This document shows, piece after piece, positions 18,453 through 27,403 of a stretch of 64,000 bases of DNA (positions are counted from its first letter, which is position 1; each line of letters opens with the position of its first letter). A model generated the notes under the pieces. That model saw only the letters and a program-made list of their open reading frames with translations, made no database searches and was not told where the DNA came from. The position numbers and the translations under genes were made by a program. Source of the stretch: Aquibium sp. A9E412 (lineage in GTDB: Bacteria > Pseudomonadota > Alphaproteobacteria > Rhizobiales > Rhizobiaceae); assembly GCF_030398335.1 (NCBI RefSeq), contig NZ_JAOAOP010000009.1, positions 37,307-101,306 on the forward strand, written 5' to 3'.

Positions 18453-18826
18453 TCACGTCGATTGCTTGTTCGCGTCATCTATCGACAACCCCGCCGTGAC
18501 GCGCAGGGTCCGGGCGGCTTCGACCGCCTGACTGGCGATTTCATCGAACAAGACCGCCATCTCCATGACAACAGTGGGTCGCTCTCGCGGTCGGTGATTT
18601 CGTCGATCTCAGCGAGGAACGAGAGTTGTGCGACGATCCAGTCCCTCCGATGACGCGCCTCCCTCAATCCGTTCCTCACCTGATGGCGGCTTTCGAGAAC
18701 CGAAAACCGGTCGAGCGCTTCATCCAGTCTCGCCCGACACGCGCAGTCAAGTTGCACGGAGGCCAGAACCCGACGCAGCCGCAAAGCCATGTCGGTGCGC
18801 AAGGACGGGTTGGCAGGACCTTTCAT
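18453..18826 (-). pseudogene. Small helical protein, probable frameshift
   Basis: Two adjoining minus-strand frames read like one 120-residue protein. The first (from the ATG at 18826) gives an Arg/Leu/Glu-rich helical sequence ending LSFLAEIDEITDRESDP. The second, one frame over, continues VVMEMAVLFDEIASQAVEAARTLR and stops at 18453. The joint is near 18570. Either this is a frameshifted gene or the second part is a separate 37-residue ORF. The family is not recognised. It follows the decayed insertion sequence, in a stretch that looks eroded. Confidence 0.4.
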
Positions 18827-18939
18827 GTCACGATCCCGCTGCAATTCACAGACGATCGGAAGGATGCCGCCTCCCCCAGTTTGCCAAGCCACCCATGTTC
18901 TTCACAGCGATCGCATGGGTGCTCCCGTGCGGTCGACGG

Positions 18940-19374
18940 TCATCCACAGGTGACAGCCGGTGAAGCGATCTGCGCGAAATCTTCGGCGTTCGGGCAGACC
19001 CCGCGGTGCCATTCCGCGAACCTTCCGCGCGCGACGATGCGCCGGCAGGCACCCCGGTGCGGACATTTCATGCACGTGCGCTCCATGTCCTGGAACCACC
19101 CGGGATAGCGTGCGCAGAATTCATCCGGATCGATGTCAAAGGTATGCATCGCCTCCTGGAGCAGGTCTTCGGACGCAAACGGAAGCACCATGGAGCGTTC
19201 AAACTCGCGCGGGCTCAAGCCGACCTCGGTCAACACACGTCCGGCCTCCTGGGCGCCGAGTGCGTTGATCTCCCGCAACGTCTGTCTCGTGTGCCGCCAG
19301 TTGCGCAAGGAGTTGGCCAAGACGCAGCGTGCCGATGCCATCCGGCCGACCAGGCTCATCATCATCGCTTTCAT
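18940..19374 (-). CDS. DUF6455 family cysteine-rich protein
   Basis: A 144-residue cytoplasmic protein. The N-terminal half is helical (LREINALGAQEAGRVLTEVGLS at about 33-54). The C-terminal half has the family's four-cysteine signature: CMKCPHRGACRR and then GVCPNAEDF, preceded by WFQDMER. The Cys spacing suggests metal binding, but none has been shown. DUF6455 proteins occur widely in Rhizobiales and Rhodobacterales with unknown function. The ATG is preceded by AGAGGAGTGACCA. Confidence 0.78.
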   Translation of the reverse strand: MKAMMMSLVGRMASARCVLANSLRNWRHTRQTLREINALGAQEAGRVLTEVGLSPREFERSMVLPFASEDLLQEAMHTFDIDPDEFCARYPGWFQDMERTCMKCPHRGACRRIVARGRFAEWHRGVCPNAEDFAQIASPAVTCG

Positions 19375-19747
19375 TGGTCACTCCTCTGGACGGGTGAATG
19401 CGTGCCAAGCTTGCGAGAAGGGATTCCCGAATGGGAACTGAAGCTACACCCGTTTGCTCATCGCTCTTTGCTGCAGGACAAACTCCCCGCGAATTGGCAC
19501 ACCGATCGGCGTCGCCCTTGCCTCTTGAAGCGGCACGGCGCGGCGAGCCGGACTGGAATGTCCCTGGCAACGGCCACCTCGAACACCAAGAAGACCAGCC
19601 GCAATGAGGGCGGCGAGCATGCCCGGCTCTGGCCGCAATAGAGGCCCGGCGCCTTTGAGGCTGCGTGGGCATCCTTGTCGCAAGAACCCCCGAGATGCGC
19701 CGGTCAAACGCGCCACGTTGTGCGAAGACTTGGCTATGCCCCTGGCT
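19375..19747. other. Intergenic region, no supported gene
   Basis: The 373 bases between the DUF6455 gene and the MFS transporter hold only short frames. One minus-strand stretch near 19600 (MLAALIAAGLLGV) looks like a signal peptide but soon runs into frames without coding character, so it may be a remnant. Confidence 0.4.
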
Positions 19748-20908
19748 TCAGGAACGTCTGAGCACAACCAGCGCAAGCATCGAGGCCGTGCCTATCCCAG
19801 CCGTCAGCCAAATGGCCGACGACCCCCACGCCGACAGGGCAGCGCCGAAGATCAATGGCGCGGCCGCCTGGAGGATGCGGGCCGGCGCGTTCAGCCAGCC
19901 GAGACGCTGCCCATAGCCAACCGTCCCGAACAGTGCGAGCGGCAGCGTGCCCTTTGCGATGGTGAGGATACCATTGCCCGCTCCATGCAAGATCGCAAAA
20001 GCGTAAGAAGCGGCCCCACCGAACGTCACCAGCGCCACGGCCGCAAGCGGATGAGCCGCCGCTGCGAGCCTGGTCGACGCGAGCGGGTGGCAGCGGCGAA
20101 GCAGGCTGAATTCCAGCACCCGCGCCGCCACCTGGGCCGGGCCGATCAGCGCGCCCGCGGCGAGGGCTACGGCTGTGCTGGCCCCCGCTGTCTGCAGCAA
20201 GCCTGGCAGATGCGCAGCCATCGCGGTTGAGTTGAACCAGGTCGCTGCGAAAACGAACGCAAGCAGCGCCAGCGCCAAACGCGATGGCGGCGGGCCATCG
20301 TCTGCCGGGGCGCTTGCCCGGGCCATCGTCCTGGTTGCTCTCGGCAGACAGGCGTTCAACGGCAGCGCAAGGAACAACTGGATAAGCGCCCAGCCGATAC
20401 AAGCCTCGCGCCAGCCCCATGTTGCGAGCATCAGCCCAGAAAGCGGCCAACCGACGGTGCTAGCAAATCCGGCAATCAGCGTGATGCCGGTGATCGGTCC
20501 ACGCGCGTCCTTGCCGTAAATCCCCGCCAGTGTGGCAAACCCGGCTTCATAGAGCCCTATGCCCATCCCAAGCCCAATGACCGCCCAGCCTGCGAAAAGG
20601 ATCGGCGGTGATGGGGCAGCGGCGAGCAGCATGAGGCCGGCGGCAAACACGATGTTCGACAGCATCAACACGCCCCGCCCCCCGGCGCCGTCAATCCTCG
20701 CTCCCGCCCAGGGGCCGACCATGGCCGAAACCATCATTGCCATGGAGAATGCGCCGAACACCCAGACCGGCGACAGACCCAGATCTTCGGCCATTGGGAC
20801 CGCCAAGACCGCCGGAAGGTAGTAGCTCGAGGCCCAACTGACCGTGAGGGACGTTCCGAGTACGGCCACGGTCGGACCGCGCCGCACCGGTGTCAGTCGT
20901 GGGATCAT
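19748..20908 (-). CDS. MFS transporter
   Basis: A 386-residue inner-membrane transporter of the major facilitator superfamily with about 12 hydrophobic helices. Loop 2-3 contains GPWAGARIDGAGGRGVL, the place of the MFS motif A. A central cytoplasmic loop (residues about 180-200) separates two six-helix halves. The start at MIPRLTPVRRGP gives the usual short basic N-terminus; the open frame upstream lacks coding character. Substrate unknown. It is most similar in style to the YbfB/monocarboxylate-like group, but this is only an impression. Confidence 0.88.
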   Translation of the reverse strand: MIPRLTPVRRGPTVAVLGTSLTVSWASSYYLPAVLAVPMAEDLGLSPVWVFGAFSMAMMVSAMVGPWAGARIDGAGGRGVLMLSNIVFAAGLMLLAAAPSPPILFAGWAVIGLGMGIGLYEAGFATLAGIYGKDARGPITGITLIAGFASTVGWPLSGLMLATWGWREACIGWALIQLFLALPLNACLPRATRTMARASAPADDGPPPSRLALALLAFVFAATWFNSTAMAAHLPGLLQTAGASTAVALAAGALIGPAQVAARVLEFSLLRRCHPLASTRLAAAAHPLAAVALVTFGGAASYAFAILHGAGNGILTIAKGTLPLALFGTVGYGQRLGWLNAPARILQAAAPLIFGAALSAWGSSAIWLTAGIGTASMLALVVLRRS

Positions 20909-21348
20909 GCTCGGTTTTTCCGTTCGGAGGGAAGCGGTGAAGCCGCTGCCGCGGATCAAGCCATCGAGAACAACAGGCCCGAAGCAAGAGCTCTGGTCAA
21001 CAACACGCGATGTAGAGCGCGAAGGCTGCTGCCGCGCCAAGGTCCCAACGAACATGCTCGGCGTTGCGCAGCCGACGCACAAGCGGCAGGGCCGCGCAGC
21101 CGTTCCGAGAACGGCTGGATCACCAAACGGGATCGCGGTCAAGGTTGCGGCCGGGCTCCGGACCAGCATCGCGCATATCCTGGACAACGACCAAGGTCGG
21201 CCACCGGTCAGCTACGCGGCGGGGAACGGTGTCGGCGTCAGCGCCGCCCTGCCAGCTCCAGAGGCAGGAACAAAGCCACCGGGATAAGTGCGATCAGTCC
21301 TTCGAGGAGCCATTTGACCTGCAAGATCCCGGCTGCCGCCAGGGCGGT
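20909..21348. other. Intergenic region with possible gene remnants
   Basis: No intact gene. Two minus-strand pieces look coding: one ending at 20997 (ALPLVRRLRNAEHVRWDLG, then a hydrophobic stretch) and one ending at 21238 (LQVKWLLEGLIALIPVALFL), which is in frame with the nucleoside hydrolase just after its stop codon. Both resemble the ends of small membrane proteins and may be relics. Confidence 0.35.
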
Positions 21349-22500
21349 TCATGGCGACCGAGGCGTCCTTTCGGCATCGGCGCCATCTGCGCGTGTGCGC
21401 GTGCCGGCCAGTTTGCTCATCAGCCAGGCGCGCAACGCGGGGTCGATCCCCACGCAATAGATCAAGTCGGTTTCCGCCATCGCGTCGTCGGAGCGTTCCG
21501 CGCGCAAACCGACCTGCAACGCGAGCGGATCGACGAGCGGGAGGTTGTCGAGCCGATGGTCGCGGCCGATCCATGCCAGGGCAACGGCGCAATCGAAGCG
21601 TTCCGGCCGAAGCACGTAGGCGGCTGCCAGGAGGTCGAAGGGATGGAATCCGTCGAGCCCGATGTCTTCCCGCCAGAAGTCGAGCCACTCTCGTGCGCCG
21701 GATGCGATCCATGGTCCCGTCTCGCCCGCCCGGGCGAGACGATCGAGATCAGCCTCCGTCAGGCTGATCCCGCGCGCCACGTCATAGGGGATCAGCGACA
21801 TCGGCAGTTGCATGGCGAGCAGGTCGAGGGCCGCCTCGCGGTCCATATCGAAGTTGAGATCGCGGAAGACGGGACCGTGCCCGAACAGGATGCCGTCTCC
21901 CTGGCCTTCGGACGGGTGGAAGATGTGACCTGGCCGGCGTCCCATCACCGCAACCACGCGCCGGACGTTCTGCTGCAATCCCGGCCGCCCCTTCAGCGCC
22001 GCGGAGACATTCGTCAGCGGCCCGAGCGCGACGATCGTCAGGGGCCCACCCGCAAGAGCCTCGCGCAGTCCCGCCTGCGCCGGGGTCGCGGCGGCGGCAG
22101 GCGCGTCTGCACCAGGCAACACAGCGGGAACCCGCGCACCGTCACGGCGCAGCTTGCCGGCCAGCGTGCGAGCGGTCCGGTCGGTGTCCTCCAGGTCGGC
22201 ATTGCCGAACACGCTCGACATGCCAACGATCCGGATGTTCGGATCGCGGGCAAGCAGCATCAAAGCAAGGCAATCGTCCGGGTCGGTACGGCGGCCGACA
22301 CCGCATGCCGCATCGGTGTCGATCCACACGCGATCAGCCGCTGCGATATCCGGGCCGTTCTTGATGATCGGCAGCGGCGGCGCGGGCAGCCGGCCCGTGC
22401 GCCAGACGGAAACAGGCATGGCCAGGAGAAGGACAGCCAAAGCCGCCAGGACCATTGCGGCCATGCTGATTGCCTTGAGGGTCTTGCCAAGCGGTGCCAT
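21349..22500 (-). CDS. Membrane-anchored nucleoside hydrolase-like protein
   Basis: The protein has the inosine/uridine-preferring nucleoside hydrolase fold. The calcium-binding DxDxxxxxDD motif is present as WIDTDAACGVGRRTDPDD; conserved TIVALGPLTNVSAAL and the late FHPFDLLAAAY follow. From the chosen ATG (383 residues), an N-terminal segment, KAISMAAMVLAALAVLLLAM, would act as a signal anchor, so the enzyme may face the periplasm. An alternative ATG lies 16 codons upstream; neither has a clear ribosome site. The family splits ribonucleosides into base and ribose; specificity cannot be read here. Confidence 0.82.
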   Translation of the reverse strand: MAPLGKTLKAISMAAMVLAALAVLLLAMPVSVWRTGRLPAPPLPIIKNGPDIAAADRVWIDTDAACGVGRRTDPDDCLALMLLARDPNIRIVGMSSVFGNADLEDTDRTARTLAGKLRRDGARVPAVLPGADAPAAAATPAQAGLREALAGGPLTIVALGPLTNVSAALKGRPGLQQNVRRVVAVMGRRPGHIFHPSEGQGDGILFGHGPVFRDLNFDMDREAALDLLAMQLPMSLIPYDVARGISLTEADLDRLARAGETGPWIASGAREWLDFWREDIGLDGFHPFDLLAAAYVLRPERFDCAVALAWIGRDHRLDNLPLVDPLALQVGLRAERSDDAMAETDLIYCVGIDPALRAWLMSKLAGTRTRADGADAERTPRSP

Positions 22501-22863
22501 CGCAAAATCGAATCCGAGTGCGCCGGACAACGAGCCGGCGATCAGCACATGCGCCGACGCCGCGCCGGCGGCGAAACGCTCGGGGTGAGGAGTGAAGGCC
22601 CTGCCCCGCCCGCACGTGCTGGAGCAGCGCGGGCCGCAGGCTCGCGCGACCTGCCCCGCGCCATGCGGCCCTCAGGCCCGCCGATGAACCGGGTCACGTC
22701 GTTCCCTCGCTCCCTTGCGTCGTGCCGCTTGCTCGGTCGACCCCACGGGCCCTGGGGTCCGTTCCTCCTAAAGCGCTTCCAGGCGATGTGGAAACCGGTT
22801 CGCCGTTCGCAAACGCGTCAAGGCAACAAGCTGGAGCCGATCTGCGATACCAAAACGGATACT
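22501..22863. other. Intergenic region containing a dispersed repeat copy
   Basis: No gene is supported in this 363-base gap. Its right part (about 22770-22863) is a member of the short repeat family; the remainder shows nothing recognisable. Confidence 0.5.
22770..22863. repeat. Dispersed intergenic repeat copy
   Basis: Core CGCTTCCAGGCGATGTGGAAACCGGTTCGCCGTTCGCAAACGCG is followed by a tail ending GGAGCCGATCTGCGAT. It is closely related to the copies at about 14457, 40843 and 57590. It lies just past the 3' end of the membrane-protein gene. Confidence 0.7.
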
Positions 22864-23352
22864 CTAGGGCCCGGTCAGCCCGACTGCGAGCGCAAGCAGG
22901 CTCGCTCCGGCGAGAACGGCGCGCAGCACATGCGAGCGCTCCCAGCGGTCGCGCATGGCTCGCCAGTCGCCTTCCGCGCGCGATCCGGCGGCGAAGAAGC
23001 GCGACGCTGCCGAGGTCGTCGCAACGTCCCTGACCCAGAAGTCGTTGACCGGATGGGTGAAAAGCCAGTAGGCGGCGTGCACCGCGACGAGCAGCGCAAG
23101 CGCTGCGGCCGTCCACCAGAAACGGTCGGTTCCGTAGGGAAGCGGCAGGAGCGCGGCCGCCAGCAACACGATGCCGCCCAACTCGCCGACCAGCCCGCCA
23201 TAGGTGAACCCGGGATAGTAGATCGCCTGCACGGCACCATACGTGTTGCGGTCGAGGCGCATCTTTCCCGGAAGCTCCAGGGCATGCGCGAGCGCGAGCC
23301 CGAACGTGACGGCGACGCAAAGCAGCGCGGCGATGGTGATGACCTGGATCAT
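22864..23352 (-). CDS. Small four-helix membrane protein (DUF1772/anthrone-oxygenase-like)
   Basis: A 162-residue membrane protein with hydrophobic segments at about residues 3-22, 50-68, 77-97 and 140-160. A conserved-looking segment, NTYGAVQAIYYPGFTYGG, follows the first helix, and HPVNDFW follows the third. This shape matches DUF1772-type proteins, whose biochemical role is mostly unknown. It is the last gene of the same-strand run that starts with the YCII/ECF42 pair. Confidence 0.62.
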   Translation of the reverse strand: MIQVITIAALLCVAVTFGLALAHALELPGKMRLDRNTYGAVQAIYYPGFTYGGLVGELGGIVLLAAALLPLPYGTDRFWWTAAALALLVAVHAAYWLFTHPVNDFWVRDVATTSAASRFFAAGSRAEGDWRAMRDRWERSHVLRAVLAGASLLALAVGLTGP

Positions 23353-23511
23353 GTCTTGGCTCGGTCCCTCCCCGGTTCCTCCCGGCGCTCGTGATCTTGC
23401 GTGCGCCACTGCCGGAAGGATGCGAAACCATCCGGCTGGGCACCGGTCGGTTCCCGAAAGCCCGACGCCCGCCGCGTTCCGGGCGGCACCGAAGGCCGCG
23501 GGAACAACGCG

Positions 23512-23991
23512 TCAGACACGACGCGCCGCTTCGATGGCGGCGACGTCGATCTTCCGCATGTCCATCATTGCCTCGAAGGCCCGCTTCGCCTCGTCGCCAC
23601 CGGCGGCCATCGCCTCGGTCAGCACGCGCGGCGTGATCTGCCAAGAGATGCCCCATCGGTCCTTGCACCAGCCGCAGGCGCTTTCCTCGCCGCCGTTGCC
23701 CACGATGGCGTTCCAGTAGCGGTCGGTCTCCTCCTGGTCGTCGGTGGCGACCTGGAAGGAAAAGGACTCGTTGTGCCGGAACGCCGGACCGCCATTGAGG
23801 CCGAGGCAGGGGATGCCGAGGACGGTGAAGTCCACGGTCAGCACGTCGCCGGCCTTGCCGGACGGATAGTCGCCGGGTGCGCGGTGCACCGCATACACCG
23901 CGCTGTCGGGAAAGGTGGCGGCGTAAAAACGCGCGGCGGCCTCCGCATCCTTGTCGTACCAGAGGCAGATCGTGTTCTTCGCAGTGGTCAT
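23512..23991 (-). CDS. VOC/PhnB-like protein (3-demethylubiquinone methyltransferase-like)
   Basis: A 159-residue protein with two beta-alpha-beta-beta-beta units of the vicinal-oxygen-chelate fold. Recognisable parts are TICLWYDKDAEAAARFYAATF at the start, LGLNGGPAFRHNESFSFQV in the middle, CGWCKDRWGISWQITPRVL at residues 113-131, and the tail AFEAMMDMRKIDVAAIEAA. This is the PhnB/3-dmu-9_3-mt subgroup, which lacks a proven methyltransferase activity. The start is at MTTAKNT, where the conserved part begins. It belongs to the ECF42 gene run. Confidence 0.88.
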   Translation of the reverse strand: MTTAKNTICLWYDKDAEAAARFYAATFPDSAVYAVHRAPGDYPSGKAGDVLTVDFTVLGIPCLGLNGGPAFRHNESFSFQVATDDQEETDRYWNAIVGNGGEESACGWCKDRWGISWQITPRVLTEAMAAGGDEAKRAFEAMMDMRKIDVAAIEAARRV

Positions 23992-24112
23992 GGCGTTTCC
24001 TCTCTCGCATTGATCGTGCCGGGGGCGACGCGACCGGCGCGTCGCGGCCAATGCCGGCACCCGGGTGCGCTGCCGGGCCGGGCACGGCTTCCGCCCCCGG
24101 ACAGACAGGACT

Positions 24113-24994
24113 TCAGTCCCACATTCCCGCGGGCGTCTCGCCCTGCAGGAACGGCTCCATGAAGCGCATGAGCATCCCGGGCTGGTTGATCACGGCCGTG
24201 TGGGAGGTCGCCGGCAGGATCGCAAGGCGCGACGCGGGCAGCGGTGGGCCCAGATCGCCCATGGCGCCACCGCCGAGAAGACGAAACAGCGCGACCGTGT
24301 GTTCGAGGGTCACGACGTCGGCATCTCCGGCAATGAGGAGCACCGGCAGGTCGAGCGCCTCCACCGCCTCCTTCCAGTGCATCGGCTGCTTCTCGAGCGC
24401 GATCAGCTTCTCGGCCAGCTCGGCGAAGCCATCGGGATCGGGGGCAAGGTTGCGCCACTCGGTTTCGAGCGGGCTGCCGACGAGCATGTCCGGCGTCATC
24501 TGCGGGATGAAGTCGCGGAAGGCGTGCTGCCACCCGCTCTCGTCGAAGGCGACGGAGGCGAGCACGAGCCGGTCGACCCTTTCCGGATGACGAATCGCCA
24601 GCTGCAGGGCGGCGGCGGCGCCCATGGAGTAGCCGAACACATCCGCTTGCGGCAGGTCCACAGCCGCCATGAACGCGGCCACATCGTCAGCGAGGTTCGG
24701 ATAGGTGATCGGCCGACCGGTATCCTCCGTGCGACCGTGACCCTGGAATTCCAGCGCGTAGACGCGGTGCGTCTCGGCCGCCAGGGGGATGATGTCGCCC
24801 ATGGATTCGATGCTCATATAGGCGCCATGCAGGATGACCAGCGGTTTGCCAGCTCCGGACACCTCGTAATACATCTCCATGCCATTGACCTCGGCGACAT
24901 GTCCGGTCGGGCCGTCATCGGCTTCGGCGGGTATTGCCATGAGCAGCAGCGCGGCGACGACGGGGCGCGCCATGCGGCGGGCTTTCCGTTTCAT
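24113..24994 (-). CDS. Exported alpha/beta hydrolase
   Basis: A 293-residue protein with a likely Sec signal peptide (KRKARRMARPVVAALLLMAIPAEA) and an alpha/beta hydrolase fold. The oxyanion region LVILHGAY, nucleophile elbow GYSMGAA (Ser at about residue 123), acid in LIAGDADVV (about 222) and catalytic His in PATSHTAVINQP (about 262) are all present. Substrate unknown. The start overlaps the preceding VOC gene by 4 bases (ATGA) with AGGAGG before it, so the two are translated together. Confidence 0.9.
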   Translation of the reverse strand: MKRKARRMARPVVAALLLMAIPAEADDGPTGHVAEVNGMEMYYEVSGAGKPLVILHGAYMSIESMGDIIPLAAETHRVYALEFQGHGRTEDTGRPITYPNLADDVAAFMAAVDLPQADVFGYSMGAAAALQLAIRHPERVDRLVLASVAFDESGWQHAFRDFIPQMTPDMLVGSPLETEWRNLAPDPDGFAELAEKLIALEKQPMHWKEAVEALDLPVLLIAGDADVVTLEHTVALFRLLGGGAMGDLGPPLPASRLAILPATSHTAVINQPGMLMRFMEPFLQGETPAGMWD

Positions 24995-25422
24995 AAGACC
25001 TCCTGCGACGCCTTGGAGCCTTCGTAGTTCATCATCCAGGGGGTGCCGAACCTGTCGGTGAACATCGCGAAACGCTCTGCCCAGAAGGTTTCACCGGGCG
25101 GCATGTCGATGGCAAGGGCTTCCTCGGAGAGCGCCGCCAGGATGCGGTCGAACTCCGCGCGCGAGGCGGGCGCGATCTGCACGCGGAAGCCCTGCGGTCG
25201 ATCGTACATTTCCGCGGGCGCGTCGGAGCCCATGACGGTGGCGCTGCCGAGCCGAATGCTCATGTTCATCACCAGGTCGTCGCCACCGGGCATGCGGCTG
25301 TCGGCGTCGGGCGCATCGGCGTTGCGCACGATGCTCAAGACCTCGCCGCCCAGGACCTCGGCGTAGCGGGTCATGGCCTCTCGACACGTGCCGTCGAAGA
25401 AGAGGTAGATGGTGGGCTCCAT
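24991..25422 (-). CDS. VOC/PhnB family protein
   Basis: A 143-residue glyoxalase/bleomycin-resistance fold protein of the PhnB type: MEPTIYLFFDGTCREAMTRY at the start, ADAPDADSRMPGGDDLVMN after the first unit, and the ending FAMFTDRFGTPWMMNYEG. The ribosome site AAGGAG lies 8 bases before the chosen ATG; an upstream in-frame ATG is less likely. PhnB-like proteins often accompany ECF42 sigma factors. It overlaps the hydrolase gene. Confidence 0.9.
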   Translation of the reverse strand: MEPTIYLFFDGTCREAMTRYAEVLGGEVLSIVRNADAPDADSRMPGGDDLVMNMSIRLGSATVMGSDAPAEMYDRPQGFRVQIAPASRAEFDRILAALSEEALAIDMPPGETFWAERFAMFTDRFGTPWMMNYEGSKASQEVL

Positions 25423-25449
25423 GACGGTGTCTCCTTGAAACAATTCGCC

Positions 25450-26058
25450 TCAGCGTGACCGGCTGTCCGGCTGCAGGGGACCGACCGGCCGATACATGTT
25501 CGCGAGCGCGCCGGACGATGCAGGCCGGCTGTTGACGAGGGCGAGTTCGCGTGGCGCCACCCGGCCGGAAAAGAAGCGCTTTCCTTCGCCCAGCAGGATC
25601 GGAAAGACGAAGAGAAGCACCTCGTCGACCAGGCCCTGCTCGAAGAGCAACGGCGTCAGCGTCGAGCTGCCCCAGACGATGATGTCGCGACCGCCCTGCG
25701 CCTTGAGCTCGCGCAGGTGGGCGCCGATGTCCCTGCCCAGCCCCTCGGCCGGTCCCCAGCCGAGGGTCTCGGGCCGGTGCGTCGCGACGTATTTCGTTGC
25801 GCGGTTCAGAGCGTCGGCGGTCCGGTCGTTCTCGGCGGTCGGCCAGTAGCTGGCGAAGATGTCGTAGGTGCGTCGCCCGACGAGCAGATCGAAGGTCTCG
25901 CCCTGCGCGGCCGCAACGTCCCCGCCCATCGCGGGATCGAAATGCCGCATCGCCCAGCCACCGTGCGCGAAGCCGCCGTCGCGGTCCTCGTCCGGCCCGC
26001 CGGGTGCCTGAATCACGCCGTCGAGCGAGATGTTGGCGATGATCCTGATCCGTCTCAT
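25450..26058 (-). CDS. Dihydrofolate reductase-like protein (RibD C-terminal family)
   Basis: A 202-residue NADPH-dependent reductase-like protein of the RibD_C/DHFR-like superfamily. The N-terminus RIIANISLDGVIQAPGGPDED matches the usual opening, with MGGDVAAAQGETFDLLVGRRTYDIFASYWP in the middle and GGRDIIVWGSSTLTPLLFEQGLVDE near the nucleotide site. These stand-alone proteins are not essential DHFRs; their substrate is unknown. The start was chosen at MRRIRII because everything upstream lacks coding features. Part of the ECF42 run. Confidence 0.9.
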   Translation of the reverse strand: MRRIRIIANISLDGVIQAPGGPDEDRDGGFAHGGWAMRHFDPAMGGDVAAAQGETFDLLVGRRTYDIFASYWPTAENDRTADALNRATKYVATHRPETLGWGPAEGLGRDIGAHLRELKAQGGRDIIVWGSSTLTPLLFEQGLVDEVLLFVFPILLGEGKRFFSGRVAPRELALVNSRPASSGALANMYRPVGPLQPDSRSR

Positions 26059-26131
26059 GCGGCGGCGCGCTCGTCTTCCACTCGGTTCCGACCGAAGGAC
26101 GAACGATGCGGCGCGATCCCGACAGCCTTCC

Positions 26132-27403
26132 TCAGATTTTTTTCGGGCTGTCGCCGGCTTCGCCCGCCAGCCGGTCGAGATGCTGGCGGATGTGCGCCGC
26201 CTCGGCCGGCGTTCCGGCCAGCGCAACGGCGCGGCCGAACGCGTCACGCGCCTCTGCCGGGCGACCCAATTGGTCGAGCAGCGCTCCGCGCACGCCGTGA
26301 AAGTAGAAATAGCCGTCGAGCGCCTCTGCCAGCGGCGCGACCATGTCGAGCGCGCGCTTCGCCCCGTAGAGCTTCGACACCGCCACCGCCCGGTTGAGCC
26401 TCACGACCGGGGACGGCGCGTGACTCTCGAGCGCGGCGTAGAGCCGCTCGATCCCGGCCCAGTCGGTGTCCTGCGGGCGCGCGGCGCGGGCGTGCGAGGC
26501 GGCGATGGCCGCCTGGATCTGGTAGCGGCCGGGCCGGCGGTGGCGCAGGGCCTTGTCGAGAAGCGCGAGCGCTTCGCCGATGGCAGCGCGGTTCCAGAGC
26601 GTCCGGTCCTGGTCGTCCAGGAGAACCGGCAGACCATCCGCATCGAACCGCGCCCGCTGGCGGGAATGCTGAAGCAGCATCAGCGCCAGAAGACCCATCA
26701 GTTCGGCCTCGGCCGGGAACATGCGCAATAGCAGACGGGCAAGGCGGATCGCTTCCGCGCAGAAGGCGGCACGGTCGCCGGCGGGATCGGCGTCGGTGTA
26801 GCCCTCGTTGAACACCAGGTAGATCATCGCGGTCACCGCAGCCAGCCGTTCGGCGCGTTCCGCGGGGCCGGGTGACTCGAAGGGCACCCGGGCCCTGGCG
26901 ATGCTCGCCTTGGCGCGGGTGATCCGCTGCTCCATCGCACGGTCGCCCACGAGAAAGGCGCGCGCGATCTGCCGCACGGTCAGACCGCAGACGATCCGCA
27001 GCGCCAGCGCTATCTGCTGGGTGGCGGGCAGGTCGGGATGGCAGCAGATGAACAGAAGCCGCAGGATGTCGTCGCGATAGTCGGCCGCGTCGAGGCGTTC
27101 GGCCATGTCCGGCTCCACGTCCCGGCGGTCGGAGATCTCGGCCTCGTGCGGCAGTTCCGTCGTCTTTGCCCGGCGCCGCACCTGGTCGAGCGCGGCGTTG
27201 CGCCCGACCATGATGAGCCAGCCGTCGGCATCCCGCGGCGGGCCTTTCTCCGGCCAGGTCCTGAGCGCCCTGAGACAGGCCTCCTGATAAGCCTCCTCGG
27301 CCAGATCCAGATCGCGGAAATAGCGCAGCAGGGCCGCCACGGCGCGCGGCCGCGCGGCGACCAGCCGCGCCTCGACCCAGGCCGGGTCAGTCGGGGCGGC
27401 CAT
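26132..27403 (-). CDS. ECF42-type RNA polymerase sigma factor with C-terminal extension (DUF6596)
   Basis: A 423-residue sigma factor. Region 2 lies at about residues 8-75 (LLRYFRDLDLAEEAYQEACLRALRTWP) and region 4 at about 110-170 (LPATQQIALALRIVCGLTVRQIARAFLVGDRAMEQR). A 240-residue helical, TPR-like extension follows, starting at AVTAMIYLVFNEGYTDADP. This long tail is the mark of the ECF42 group (DUF6596), which has no classical anti-sigma factor and is paired with a YCII/DGPF protein. Here that protein is encoded just upstream with a 17-base overlap. The tail is thought to control sigma activity. Confidence 0.93.
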   Translation of the reverse strand: MAAPTDPAWVEARLVAARPRAVAALLRYFRDLDLAEEAYQEACLRALRTWPEKGPPRDADGWLIMVGRNAALDQVRRRAKTTELPHEAEISDRRDVEPDMAERLDAADYRDDILRLLFICCHPDLPATQQIALALRIVCGLTVRQIARAFLVGDRAMEQRITRAKASIARARVPFESPGPAERAERLAAVTAMIYLVFNEGYTDADPAGDRAAFCAEAIRLARLLLRMFPAEAELMGLLALMLLQHSRQRARFDADGLPVLLDDQDRTLWNRAAIGEALALLDKALRHRRPGRYQIQAAIAASHARAARPQDTDWAGIERLYAALESHAPSPVVRLNRAVAVSKLYGAKRALDMVAPLAEALDGYFYFHGVRGALLDQLGRPAEARDAFGRAVALAGTPAEAAHIRQHLDRLAGEAGDSPKKI

